Below, piece by piece: positions 52,015 to 60,571 of a stretch of DNA of 64,000 nt (positions within the stretch are counted from its first letter, which is position 1; each line of letters begins with the position of its first letter). The notes beneath the pieces were generated by a model. That model was not told the origin of the DNA. It made no database searches and saw only the letters and a list, made by a program, of their open reading frames with translations. Source of the stretch: JANQOH01 sp965214495. Its GTDB lineage: Bacteria > Pseudomonadota > Alphaproteobacteria > UBA7887. Made by a program: the position numbers and the translations under genes. The stretch spans positions 620,001-684,000 of the forward strand of contig OZ243958.1 of the NCBI GenBank assembly GCA_965214495.1. The letters run 5' to 3'.

Positions 52015-53331
52015 ATGATCAATCCACCGGGAACCGGTCGTTCGAACTCGACGCGCCGCGACGGCGCGCTCGCCGCGCAGGATCCCGAACTCTTCGAAGC
52101 CCTTGCCGGCGAAGTGCGCCGCCAGCGCGACCAGATCGAACTCATCGCGTCGGAGAACCTCGTCAGCGAAGCCGTGCTTGCCGCGCAGGGATCGGTGCTG
52201 ACCAACAAATACGCCGAGGGCTATCCGGGCCGTCGCTACTATGGCGGATGTCGCTATGTCGATCGCGCCGAGGAACTGGCCATCGAACGCGCCCGCCGGC
52301 TGTTCGACTGCCGGTTCGCCAACGTGCAGCCGCATTCGGGTGCGCAGGCCAATCAGGCGGTCATGCTGGCCCTGCTCGAACCGGGATCCACCGTTCTCGG
52401 CATGGCGCTGGCTGCCGGCGGCCATCTGACCCACGGCGCCCGGCCGAACCTCTCGGGCAAATGGTTCAGGGCGGTGCAATACGGCGTGCGCCGGCAGGAC
52501 GGGCGAATCGATCATGACGAAGTGGAGTCGCTCGCCGAGGCGCACCGGCCGGCGCTCATCATCGCCGGTGGTTCGGCTTACCCCAGGATCATCGATTTCG
52601 CGCGGTTTCGCGCCATCGCCGACAGGGTCGGCGCGTGGCTGATGGTCGATATGGCGCATTTCGCCGGGCTGGTTGCGGCAGGCGTTCACCCGAGCCCGTT
52701 TCCCCACGCGCATGTCGTGACCTCGACCACCCACAAGACTCTGCGCGGACCGCGCGGCGGGCTGATCCTGAGCGACGACGCCGACATGGCGAAGAGGATC
52801 GACTCCGCCCTGTTTCCGGGCCTGCAAGGCGGGCCGCTGATGCATGTGATCGCCGCCAAGGCGGTCGCGTTCCGCGAGGCGCTCGCGCCCGACTTCCAAG
52901 TTTACGCCAGGGCGGTAGTGGATAACGCAAGAGTATTGGGAGAGGTCCTGAAAGCCCGTGATCTCGATCCGGTTACGGGCGGCACCGACACCCATCTGCT
53001 GCTCGTCGATCTGCGGCGCAAGGGCATGACGGGGAACCGCGTGGAGGCGGTGCTCGAACGCGCCGGGCTGACCTGCAACAAGAACGCGATCCCTTTCGAC
53101 CCGGAACGCCCCACCGTGACCTCCGGCATCCGTCTCGGCACGCCGGCGGGCACGACCCGCGGTTTCGACACCGCGGCGTTCCGAGAGATCGGCAATCTGA
53201 TCGCCGACGTGATCGACGGTCTCGCCGAGAACGGCGAAGCCGGCAACGGCGCGGTCGAGGCGGCGGCGCACGAGCGCGTAACGGCGTTGTGCAGGCGCTT
53301 TCCCGTCTATGACGGGTTTGTGGCGGGTTGA
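52015..53331 (+). CDS. glyA: Serine hydroxymethyltransferase
   Basis: This 438-aa PLP enzyme converts serine and tetrahydrofolate to glycine and methylene-tetrahydrofolate. Key segments are IELIASENLVSEAV, NKYAEGYPGRRYYGG, VQPHSGAQANQAV and the PLP lysine Lys241 in TTHKTLRGPRGG. The N-terminus is about 20 residues longer and more polar than usual, so a start nearer LAAQDPELF is possible. It begins 29 bp after rpiB, and nrdR follows 13 bp later. Confidence 0.97.
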   Translation: MINPPGTGRSNSTRRDGALAAQDPELFEALAGEVRRQRDQIELIASENLVSEAVLAAQGSVLTNKYAEGYPGRRYYGGCRYVDRAEELAIERARRLFDCRFANVQPHSGAQANQAVMLALLEPGSTVLGMALAAGGHLTHGARPNLSGKWFRAVQYGVRRQDGRIDHDEVESLAEAHRPALIIAGGSAYPRIIDFARFRAIADRVGAWLMVDMAHFAGLVAAGVHPSPFPHAHVVTSTTHKTLRGPRGGLILSDDADMAKRIDSALFPGLQGGPLMHVIAAKAVAFREALAPDFQVYARAVVDNARVLGEVLKARDLDPVTGGTDTHLLLVDLRRKGMTGNRVEAVLERAGLTCNKNAIPFDPERPTVTSGIRLGTPAGTTRGFDTAAFREIGNLIADVIDGLAENGEAGNGAVEAAAHERVTALCRRFPVYDGFVAG

Positions 53332-53344
53332 GGCGGCCCGAGTG

Positions 53345-53806
53345 ATGCGCTGTCCGTTCTGCAGCGACAACGAGACCCAGGTGAAGGACTCGCGTCCGAC
53401 CGAAGACAACACGGTCATTCGCCGGCGTCGCCTGTGCCCGGCCTGCGGGTCGCGTTTCACCACTTTCGAGCGCGTGCAGTTGCGGGAACTGACGGTCGTC
53501 AAGAAAGACGGGACGCGCGTGGCTTTCGACCGCGACAGGCTGGCCCGGTCGATCGAGATCGCGGTCCGCAAGCGCCCGGTGGATCGCGAGCGTGTCGATC
53601 GTGCGGTCAGCGGCATCGTGCGCCGGCTGGAAAGCGCCGGCGAACACGAATTGCCGTCCTCGGTGATCGGCGAAATGGTGATGGACGCGTTGCGCGCCCT
53701 CGACCAGGTCGCCTATGTCCGCTTCGCCTCGGTCTATCGCAATTTTCGCGAGGCCAAGGACTTCGAGGAGTTTGTCGAAAGCCTGTCGCGGGACGATGGC
53801 GCCTGA
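53345..53806 (+). CDS. nrdR: Transcriptional repressor NrdR
   Basis: This 153-aa regulator represses ribonucleotide reductase genes when dATP is high. A zinc ribbon uses Cys3, Cys6, Cys31 and Cys34 (MRCPFC, LCPACG), and an ATP-cone domain (about 49-140) includes VVKKDGTRVAFDRDRL and VAYVRFASVYRNF. ATG 53345 is preferred over the longer frame from 53309. The end overlaps ribD by 11 bp. Confidence 0.97.
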   Translation: MRCPFCSDNETQVKDSRPTEDNTVIRRRRLCPACGSRFTTFERVQLRELTVVKKDGTRVAFDRDRLARSIEIAVRKRPVDRERVDRAVSGIVRRLESAGEHELPSSVIGEMVMDALRALDQVAYVRFASVYRNFREAKDFEEFVESLSRDDGA

Positions 53807-54908
53807 GGCGTCGCGCGAAGACGAACGCTGGATGGCGGTGGCGCTGGCGCTGGGCGCGCGCGGGCTCGGCACCGTGTGGCCGAACCCCGCCGTCGGTTGC
53901 GTATTGACCCGAGACGGCGCGGTGGTCGGACGTGGCTGGACTCGCCCCGGTGGCCGCCCGCACGCGGAGACGGAGGCCCTCCGCCGCGCCGGCGCGAAGG
54001 CGAAGGGCGCAACGGCCTACGTCTCGCTCGAACCGTGCGACCATCACGGCGGGACGCCGCCATGCAGCCGGGCGCTGATCGATGCCGGTATCGCGCGCTG
54101 CGTCTTCGCGCTGGAAGACCCGGATCCGCGTGTGTCGGGCCGGGGCGGAGCGCGGCTGCGCGCGGCGGGTGTCGGCGTCGTCGAAGGGGTGCGCGCCGAA
54201 GAAGCGGCGGAGATCAACCGGGGTTTCATCCTGCATCGCAGCGCCGGGCGTCCGCTGGTGACGTGGAAGGTCGCGAGCGCTCTCGACGGGCGGATCGCGA
54301 CCGGGGGCGGCGACAGCAAATGGATCACGGGTGACGCGGCGCGGGCACACGCGCATCTGTTGCGCGCCCGCCACGATGCCGTTCTGATCGGCGCGCGGAC
54401 GGCGATCGTCGATCGGTCCCGGCTGACCTGCCGCCTGCCCGGAATGGAAGCGTACTCGCCGGTGCGTGTGGTGGTCGACAGCCGTCTGCAATTGCCGCTG
54501 ACCGATCCGCCGATCGCGGAAGCCGGCGCGACGCCCGCATGGATCGTCTGTCGCGCCGACACGGATGGCGCGCGCGCTCGCGCATATGAGGAGTGCGGGG
54601 CGACGGTAATCCCCGTGGAGGCGGATGCCGCCGGGGTCTCGATGGCCGCTGCGTTCGCCGCGCTGGCGGAACGGGGTATTACGCGCGTACTCGTCGAAGG
54701 CGGCGGGCGGATCGCGGCGAGCCTGTTGCGCGCCGGCCTCGTCGATCGCATCGAGTGGTTCCGCGCCGCCATGCTGATCGGCGGCGACGGGATCCCCGCT
54801 GCGGCGGCGTTGGGGCTTGGCGCTGTGGCCGACGCGCCGCGCTTCCGGCGCACCGGCTTGCGGCGGTTCGGCGACGATATACTGGAAAGCTACAGCGCCG
54901 TCGCCTAG
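53796..54908 (+). CDS. ribD: Bifunctional riboflavin biosynthesis deaminase/reductase RibD
   Basis: This 370-aa enzyme catalyses two steps from the cyclohydrolase II product toward ribityl-aminouracil. The deaminase half has the zinc motifs HAETEAL and PCDHHGGTPPC. The reductase half (from about residue 150, TWKVASALDGRIATGGGDSKWI) has LVEGGGRIAASLL near the end. ATG 53796 lies inside nrdR. The Ser often seen in PCSHxGRTPPC is Asp here, and the zinc ligands themselves are kept. Confidence 0.95.
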   Translation: MAPEASREDERWMAVALALGARGLGTVWPNPAVGCVLTRDGAVVGRGWTRPGGRPHAETEALRRAGAKAKGATAYVSLEPCDHHGGTPPCSRALIDAGIARCVFALEDPDPRVSGRGGARLRAAGVGVVEGVRAEEAAEINRGFILHRSAGRPLVTWKVASALDGRIATGGGDSKWITGDAARAHAHLLRARHDAVLIGARTAIVDRSRLTCRLPGMEAYSPVRVVVDSRLQLPLTDPPIAEAGATPAWIVCRADTDGARARAYEECGATVIPVEADAAGVSMAAAFAALAERGITRVLVEGGGRIAASLLRAGLVDRIEWFRAAMLIGGDGIPAAAALGLGAVADAPRFRRTGLRRFGDDILESYSAVA

Positions 54909-54917
54909 TTTCCGGCC

Positions 54918-55523
54918 ATGTTCACCGGGATCGTCAGCGACGTCGGCCGCGTCGGCGCCATCGAACGCCGGGGCGACACGCGCCTCACGGTCGAGACCGC
55001 TTGGGATACGAAGACCATCGCCATCGGCGCGTCGATCGCCTGCGCCGGAGCATGCCTGACCGCGGTGGAGACGGCGCCCGGCGGCTTCGTCGTCGAAGCG
55101 TCGGCGGAGACCCTGGCGCGCACCACCGCGGGGCGCTGGCGGGTCGGGACGCGGATCAACCTGGAGCGCGCGCTCGCACTCGGCGACGAACTCGGCGGCC
55201 ATCTGGTTAGCGGGCATATCGACGGCGTTGCCGAAGTGCTCGAATGTGCGCCGTCGGGCGACTCGATGACCGTATGGTTCGGGCTCCCCGGCTGGCTCGC
55301 CCCCTATGTCGCGCCCAAGGGTTCGATCACGCTCGACGGAGTGTCGCTGACGGTCAACGATGTCGCGGCCGATCGGTTTTCCGTCAATCTGATTCCGCAT
55401 ACCCGCGCGTGCACGACCTTCGACGACACGGCGCCCGGCCGGGTGGCGAACGTCGAGATCGACATGCTCGCGCGCTATGTCCGGCGGGCGCTGGCATATG
55501 CGGAAACGGGGGCGCGGGCATGA
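54918..55523 (+). CDS. ribE: Riboflavin synthase alpha subunit
   Basis: This 201-aa enzyme dismutates two lumazines into riboflavin. It contains the two internal barrel repeats of the family. The first starts MFTGIVSDVGRV with GASIACAGACLTAV, and the second carries GGHLVSGHIDGVAEV and ITLDGVSLTVNDV. It begins 9 bp after ribD and overlaps ribBX by 4 bp. Confidence 0.96.
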   Translation: MFTGIVSDVGRVGAIERRGDTRLTVETAWDTKTIAIGASIACAGACLTAVETAPGGFVVEASAETLARTTAGRWRVGTRINLERALALGDELGGHLVSGHIDGVAEVLECAPSGDSMTVWFGLPGWLAPYVAPKGSITLDGVSLTVNDVAADRFSVNLIPHTRACTTFDDTAPGRVANVEIDMLARYVRRALAYAETGARA

Positions 55524-56653
55524 CGGCCGCGCCGATCGCCGCTCGCGGTGCGGATCCCGTGTTCGCGAGCATCGAAGAAATCATCGCCGACGCCCGTCGG
55601 GGCCGACTGTTCGTGCTGGTCGATGACGAGCATCGCGAAAACGAGGGCGACCTCGTGGTGCCGGCCCAGCGTGCGACCCCGGAAGCGATCAATTTCATGG
55701 CGCGCCACGGCCGCGGCCTGATCTGCCTCGCTCTGACGCGGGAGCGCGCGCGCGCGTTGCATCTGGAGCCCATGCAACGGCGCAATGCGAGCCGCTTCGG
55801 GACCGCCTTCACCGTGTCGATCGAGGCCAGGGAGGGGATCACCACCGGCATTTCGGCCGCCGACCGCGCGACGACGATCCGGGCGGCGATCGACCCGGCG
55901 CGGGGCGCGAACGACATCGCCACCCCGGGGCACGTTTTCCCGATCGTGGCGCGCGACGGCGGCGTATTGGTTCGGGCCGGCCACACCGAGGCGGCGGTCG
56001 ATATCGCGCGGCTCGCGGGCTTGCTGCCCGCAGGGGTGATCTGCGAGGTCATGAACGAAGACGGCACCATGGCCCGGCGTTCGCAACTTGTTGACTATTG
56101 CCGCCGCCACCGGCTCAAGATCGGCACGATCGCCGACCTGATCGCCTACCGTCATCGCAAGGATCGGCTGATCGAGCGTCAGGCGGAGACGACGATGGAA
56201 ACCCGTCACGCCGGCCGATTCACCCTGATCCTGTACGACGACACCACCGACGGTGCGGAGCACATTGCGTTGATCAAGGGGGAGATCGGTGCCGAGACGC
56301 CGGTGCTGGTGCGTGTGCACCGCCTCGACCTGTTGGCCGATGTTCTCGGCGACGCGAACGGGCATCGCGACGGCGTGTTGCACGACGCCATGACGGCGAT
56401 CGACGAGGCGGGCGCCGGCGTGCTGCTGCTGATCGGCAGCGCACGCCACCACGCGATCGGCGAGCGCATCGCCGGCGGCGACCGGGAAGGCGGCCACGCG
56501 TTGCGCGAGATCGGGATCGGCGCGCAGATCCTGCGCGATATCGGCGTGCGCGCGATGACCCTGCTGAGTAATGTCGAACACGCCTATGTCGGGCTCGACG
56601 GCTTCGGCCTTCGCGTGGTCGGTCGCCAGCCGATCTGCCGGCAACAGGACTGA
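55520..56653 (+). CDS. ribB: 3,4-Dihydroxy-2-butanone 4-phosphate synthase with degenerate cyclohydrolase II domain (RibBX type)
   Basis: This 377-aa protein has a complete DHBP synthase domain (about residues 18-215): LVDDEHRENEGDLVVPAQ, FMARHGRGLICL and DIATPGHVFPIVARDGGVLVRAGHTEA. The C-terminal GTP cyclohydrolase II-like domain lacks the zinc cysteine signature (C-L-T-G-D-x-F-G-S-x-R-C-D-C). The aligned stretch reads LLADVLGDANGHRDGVLHDA with no Cys. It should therefore make only the DHBP product, like the RibBX proteins described from rhizobia. It overlaps ribE by 4 bp, and ribH follows 1 nt after its stop. Confidence 0.92.
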   Translation: MTAAPIAARGADPVFASIEEIIADARRGRLFVLVDDEHRENEGDLVVPAQRATPEAINFMARHGRGLICLALTRERARALHLEPMQRRNASRFGTAFTVSIEAREGITTGISAADRATTIRAAIDPARGANDIATPGHVFPIVARDGGVLVRAGHTEAAVDIARLAGLLPAGVICEVMNEDGTMARRSQLVDYCRRHRLKIGTIADLIAYRHRKDRLIERQAETTMETRHAGRFTLILYDDTTDGAEHIALIKGEIGAETPVLVRVHRLDLLADVLGDANGHRDGVLHDAMTAIDEAGAGVLLLIGSARHHAIGERIAGGDREGGHALREIGIGAQILRDIGVRAMTLLSNVEHAYVGLDGFGLRVVGRQPICRQQD

Positions 56654-56654
56654 C

Positions 56655-57095
56655 ATGGCGAACCCGGCGCGGATCCTGCTGGTCGTGAGCCGGTTCTACC
56701 CCGAGATCGCCGACGCGCTCGTCGCCGGGGCGGACGCGGTTCTAAGCGCCGCGGGGTCGCGTCGCGAAGTTGCGGATGTGCCGGGCGCGTTCGAGATTCC
56801 GGCGGCGGTCGCGCTGGCCGCGGATTCCGGCGCGTTCGACGGCTATGTCGCTCTCGGCTGCGTGATTCGCGGCGAGACGTCGCATTACGACTATGTCTGT
56901 CGCGAAAGCGCCCGCGGTCTCAACCTGCTCGCCGTCGAGCGCCGTCTCGCCATCGGCTACGGTATTCTCACCACCGAGACCCGTGCGCAGGCGCAAGCGC
57001 GGGCGGCGGTCGATCGCGGCAACAAGGGCGCGGCGGCGGCCTCGGCCTGTCTCACGATGATCGCGCTCAAGGACCGTTTTCGAAAGGCGCCCTGA
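56655..57095 (+). CDS. ribH: 6,7-Dimethyl-8-ribityllumazine synthase
   Basis: This 146-aa lumazine synthase has RILLVVSRFYPEIADALVAGA, the PGAFEIPAAVALA substrate loop, VALGCVIRGETSHYDYVC and NKGAAAASACLTMIAL with the conserved Lys. It joins the RibB and RibD products. ATG 56655 lies 1 nt after the ribBX stop, and nusB follows after 2 nt. Confidence 0.96.
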   Translation: MANPARILLVVSRFYPEIADALVAGADAVLSAAGSRREVADVPGAFEIPAAVALAADSGAFDGYVALGCVIRGETSHYDYVCRESARGLNLLAVERRLAIGYGILTTETRAQAQARAAVDRGNKGAAAASACLTMIALKDRFRKAP

Positions 57096-57097
57096 CG

Positions 57098-57538
57098 ATG
57101 GCCCCGGCCAAAATGCGCCGCACCCGGCGGCGGGCACGCATCGCGGCGGTGCAGGCGCTCTATCGCGTGGGGCTGACGGGAGACGGCATCGAAACCGCCA
57201 TCGCCGACCTTTCCGCACGGAAAGCGGATGCGCCGCGCATGGATGGCGCATTCTTCGGCGCACTCGCGCGCGGTGCGGCGGCCGGGCGGCCGGAGGTCGA
57301 TCCCGTCATTGCCGGGGCACTCGCCGAAGGCTGGCGGATCGAGCGCTTGAGCGAGACCATGCGCGCCCTGCTGCGCGTCGCCGCCTTCGAATTGAGGCGC
57401 CCCGGCGACACGCCGGTCGCGGTTGTCGTCAGCGAGTATGTCGATATCGCCGCCGGCTTTTTCGACGCTGCGGAGGTGGGTTTCGTCAACGGCGTGGTCG
57501 ATCGCCTCGCGCGCGATCTGACCGGCGCGGATGGATGA
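57098..57538 (+). CDS. nusB: Transcription antitermination factor NusB
   Basis: This 146-aa all-helical protein has RRRARIAAVQALYRVGLTGDG at the N-terminus, RIERLSETMRALLRVAAFEL and the end SEYVDIAAGFFDAAEVGFVNGVVDRLA. With NusE it binds boxA in rRNA transcripts. It lies in the usual place after ribH and overlaps thiL by 8 bp. Confidence 0.95.
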   Translation: MAPAKMRRTRRRARIAAVQALYRVGLTGDGIETAIADLSARKADAPRMDGAFFGALARGAAAGRPEVDPVIAGALAEGWRIERLSETMRALLRVAAFELRRPGDTPVAVVVSEYVDIAAGFFDAAEVGFVNGVVDRLARDLTGADG

Positions 57539-58481
57539 ATTCGCACTGATCGCCGACTGGCTCGCGCCGCTCGCTGCCGAGCGGCCCGGCGCGTTCGAGC
57601 TGACCGATGACGCCGCATCCATCGCCGTGCCGTCCGGCCACGAGATGGTGGTAACCGCCGATGCGCTCGTGGCGGGCGTTCACTTCCGCGAACACGACTC
57701 GCCGAATACGGCCGCCGCCCGCGCCCTGCGAACCAATCTCAGCGACCTTGCGGCGATGGGAGCGAAGCCATACGGCTATATGCTGACTCTGGCCTTGCCG
57801 CCCGGTTGCGATGCGGGCTGGATGGCAGCGTTCACCGAGCGCCTCGCACGCGATCAATCCACGTTCGGTATCGGCCTGTTGGGGGGCGATACAGTGGCGA
57901 CCCCGGGGCCGCTCACCGTTGCCGTAACCGCATTGGGCTTCGTCGAGTCGGGACAGCTCCTCCGCCGCTCGGGCGCCCGGCCCGGAGACATGGTCTGCGT
58001 GTCCGGCACGATCGGCGATGCCGCTCTGGCGCTGAAAGTTGCCGGTGCGGTTCCGGCCTTGCAAGAGCGTTTCCGGTTGCCGGAGCCGCGCCTCGCGCTC
58101 GGACGGGCGTTGATCGGATGCGCGACGGCGGCGATCGATATTTCGGACGGGCTGGTGGCGGATCTCGGCCATCTCTGCCGCGCCTCCGGGGTCGGCGCGC
58201 GAGTGGGCGTGGCCACGGTGCCGCTGTCGGCGGCGGGGCGCGCCTGCCTCCGCGCGGATCCGTCGCTGATCGAAACCGTGCTTACCGGCGGCGACGATTA
58301 CGAACTTCTGTTCACCATGCCGCAGTCCTCGCGTCCGGCGCTTACCGGACTACCCGAGCGTGTCAGCGAGATCGGAGTCATCGAATCCGGACGGGAAATA
58401 GTGGTTCATGATGCAAAGGGCGCGCGGCTGTCGTTCCCGCACGAGGGATGGCGGCACCTCCGGGTTGCGGAAGATGCATGA
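57531..58481 (+). CDS. thiL: Thiamine-monophosphate kinase
   Basis: This 316-aa kinase makes thiamine diphosphate. It has DDAASIAVPSGHEMVVTADAL, HFREHDSPNTAAARALRTNLSDLAAMGAKP, LLGGDTVATPGPL and DISDGLVADLGHLC with the GGDDYELLFTMP motif. It overlaps nusB by 8 bp and ends the operon. The product is the cofactor for the E1 protein encoded nearby. Confidence 0.96.
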   Translation: MDEFALIADWLAPLAAERPGAFELTDDAASIAVPSGHEMVVTADALVAGVHFREHDSPNTAAARALRTNLSDLAAMGAKPYGYMLTLALPPGCDAGWMAAFTERLARDQSTFGIGLLGGDTVATPGPLTVAVTALGFVESGQLLRRSGARPGDMVCVSGTIGDAALALKVAGAVPALQERFRLPEPRLALGRALIGCATAAIDISDGLVADLGHLCRASGVGARVGVATVPLSAAGRACLRADPSLIETVLTGGDDYELLFTMPQSSRPALTGLPERVSEIGVIESGREIVVHDAKGARLSFPHEGWRHLRVAEDA

Positions 58482-58734
58482 CCGGCGGTTCGCGGTCGGT
58501 ATCCACGCTCACCGGACGGCACGGTATAGGCGCCGGTCCCATGACGTCAGACGGACGGTCGGGAACCCCGGCGCCGAATGTCGGGGCGTTCGCCGCTGCG
58601 CGGGGGCGCCCGCAACCGGTTCTGCAAGGACGCCGATATGGCCGCGCTCGTTTCTCGCAAGTTTGTGGGACCGGGACCGCCGATCGACATCGATCAAACT
58701 CCTTGAGCGCTTCCCTTGTGCAGGCGGTGCAGCC
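58482..58734. other. Gap between convergent thiL and phzF-like genes with no supported gene
   Basis: This 253-bp stretch lies between two stop codons. One open frame, beginning at ATG 58478, crosses it but runs into the antisense of the PhzF-like gene and has no family-like features. I find no strong hairpin with a T-tract. Confidence 0.6.
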
Positions 58735-59580
58735 TTATGCCCGCAAGCCGGCTGTTTTCAGGACACCGGTCATCACCGGCTGCACCTTGCCGCCCACGCG
58801 GATCGGCTCGCCGAGATCGAGATAGAGCCGCGAGGGCCGGTCGATCTCGAAGCCCTGTTCCACGGTGACGCGGCCGCGAATGCCGCGTTCCCGTAAATAC
58901 GCCGCGAACGCGGTGTTTGCGCTGCCGGTTGCCGGGTCTTCCCGCCAGCCATTGGCCTCGAAATACAGGCGCGCGGCGAAGTCGGCATCGCGGCTGTAAG
59001 CCTCGGCTGCGAAGACGAATATCCCCGTGAATATCCCCTCCGCGACCCGGGCATGAACGCGGGGAACGACCCGTGCGCGGCGCAGGGCATCGAGGGTGCG
59101 AAGGCCGATCAGGATGAAACTCGGCCCGACGGCGGCGCGCCGGGGCGGGCAGGCGGTATCGAGGTCCGTTGCCGACAGGTCGAGAAGCGCCGCTGCCGTG
59201 TCGAGGTCGAGCATCTCGCCGAACTCCGGTTGCGGCGGCGTCATCCACGCGACACCGCCGGCGTCGAAGGTGACCGGAACCGGGCCGGCATCGACTTCGA
59301 GGACACAGGTGCCCGCGCCGTCTGCGACCACCCAGGCCGTGCCGAGAACGGGATGCCCGGCGAAGGGCAGTTCGACGGTCGGCGTGAAAATTCGCACCCG
59401 CGCCGAGTCGGCGTTCTCCTCGATGACGAACGCCGTCTCGGAGAAATCGAACTCGCGAGCGATCGTCAGCATGGTTGCGGAATCGAGACCGGAACAGCCT
59501 CGCACGACTGCGAGCTGGTTGCCGGTGAACGGCCGTTCGGCGAAAACATCGACGATGGAGCAATCCAGAGCGTTCGACAC
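58735..59580 (-). CDS. PhzF family protein
   Basis: This 281-aa protein has the diaminopimelate-epimerase-like two-domain PhzF fold. It has the N-terminal DVFAERPFTGNQLAVV (residues 11-26), EFDFSETAFVIEE with the catalytic Glu near residue 47, ELPFAGHPVLGTAWV and the late DPATGSANTAFAAYL phosphate-binding loop. No phenazine genes are nearby, so a general isomerase role is more likely. It converges with thiL. Confidence 0.9.
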   Translation of the reverse strand: MSNALDCSIVDVFAERPFTGNQLAVVRGCSGLDSATMLTIAREFDFSETAFVIEENADSARVRIFTPTVELPFAGHPVLGTAWVVADGAGTCVLEVDAGPVPVTFDAGGVAWMTPPQPEFGEMLDLDTAAALLDLSATDLDTACPPRRAAVGPSFILIGLRTLDALRRARVVPRVHARVAEGIFTGIFVFAAEAYSRDADFAARLYFEANGWREDPATGSANTAFAAYLRERGIRGRVTVEQGFEIDRPSRLYLDLGEPIRVGGKVQPVMTGVLKTAGLRA

Positions 59581-59710
59581 GGTGCGGCCTCACAACGTTA
59601 CGGGACGGCGAAGCGCCGCGTTTCTCCGACGTTAGCCGATTTCGGCCGCGTCCGCCCCTTCGGCGGGCCGATATAGTGGGCGCGGTCCGAGAGATGGAGG
59701 CGTGGGGCGG

Positions 59711-60448
59711 GTGAGCATCTGGGGCAAGCTGGTCGGCGGCGCGGCGGGGTTCGCGCTCGGCGGACCTGTCGGCGCGATCCTCGGGGGCGCGGCCGGCCAC
59801 GTCATCGATCGCGCGTTCGGCGCAACGAGGCGCGTGGGCGCGCCCGACACCGAGACGAAGCAAACCGCGTTCGCCGTGGCCGTGATCGTGCTGGCGGCCA
59901 AGATGGCGAAGGCTGACGGGCGCGTTACACGCAACGAGATCGCAGCCTTCAAGCGTCTCTTTCCGATCCCTGACGCGCATGTTTCCGAAGTCGGGAGAAT
60001 CTGGAACACGGCAGCGCGCGAAGCGACGGGATTCGAACCCTACGCCCGGCAGATCGTCGATCTCTTTCCGCATAACGAGTCGGTGCGACAGGAACTCATC
60101 GGCGTGCTCGTTCGCATCGCGATGGCGGACGGCGAATTCCATGAGCAGGAGCGCGCCTGGCTTGCTCGCGTGGCGGCGATCTTCGGTTTCGACGAACGCG
60201 CGTTCGCGCGGATCGTGGCGAGTCACGCGGATGACGGCGAAGCCGATCCCTACGAAGTTCTGGGTGTCGGGCCCGAAGCCTCGAACGACGAGATCAGAAA
60301 GACCTGGCGTCGGCTGAGCCGCGAATATCACCCCGACAGGATGATCGCCCAGGGCATGCCCGAGGAAATGATCGAGGTTGCGAACACGCGCATGGCGGCG
60401 ATCAACGCAGCCTATGACAGGATCGCCCAGATGCGCGGGCTTCGTTGA
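59711..60448 (+). CDS. TerB-like and DnaJ domain protein (DjlA-like)
   Basis: This is a 245-aa protein. A glycine-rich hydrophobic N-terminus (SIWGKLVGGAAGFALGGPVG) may insert in the membrane. A TerB-like helical domain (about 45-160, VIVLAAKMAKADGRVTRNE and VLVRIAMADGEFHEQE) and a C-terminal J domain with YEVLGVGPEASNDEIRKTW and the HPD tripeptide (YHPDR) follow. It should stimulate DnaK. GGAGG (59696-59700) lies 10 nt before GTG 59711, which I prefer to GTG 59702. Confidence 0.88.
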   Translation: MSIWGKLVGGAAGFALGGPVGAILGGAAGHVIDRAFGATRRVGAPDTETKQTAFAVAVIVLAAKMAKADGRVTRNEIAAFKRLFPIPDAHVSEVGRIWNTAAREATGFEPYARQIVDLFPHNESVRQELIGVLVRIAMADGEFHEQERAWLARVAAIFGFDERAFARIVASHADDGEADPYEVLGVGPEASNDEIRKTWRRLSREYHPDRMIAQGMPEEMIEVANTRMAAINAAYDRIAQMRGLR

Positions 60449-60571
60449 CCGGGCGCGCTCCGGGCGGCTGGCCGACCGGGGTGAATCGTGCTTCTCTCCG
60501 GCTATAGGCACTCGCGCGCCGTTGCACCCGCGACGCGCGAACGAACGGACGGAGGGGGTGAGGGGGCCGCA

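Noticed and set aside
55520..56653. Bifunctional RibBA annotation
   Set aside because: The zinc cysteine motif of GTP cyclohydrolase II is absent, so only the DHBP synthase activity is supported.
58478..58825. Open frame starting at ATG 58478 with an ATGA overlap on the thiL stop
   Set aside because: The overlap is attractive, but the product has no hydrophobic core or domain and runs antisense into the PhzF-like gene.
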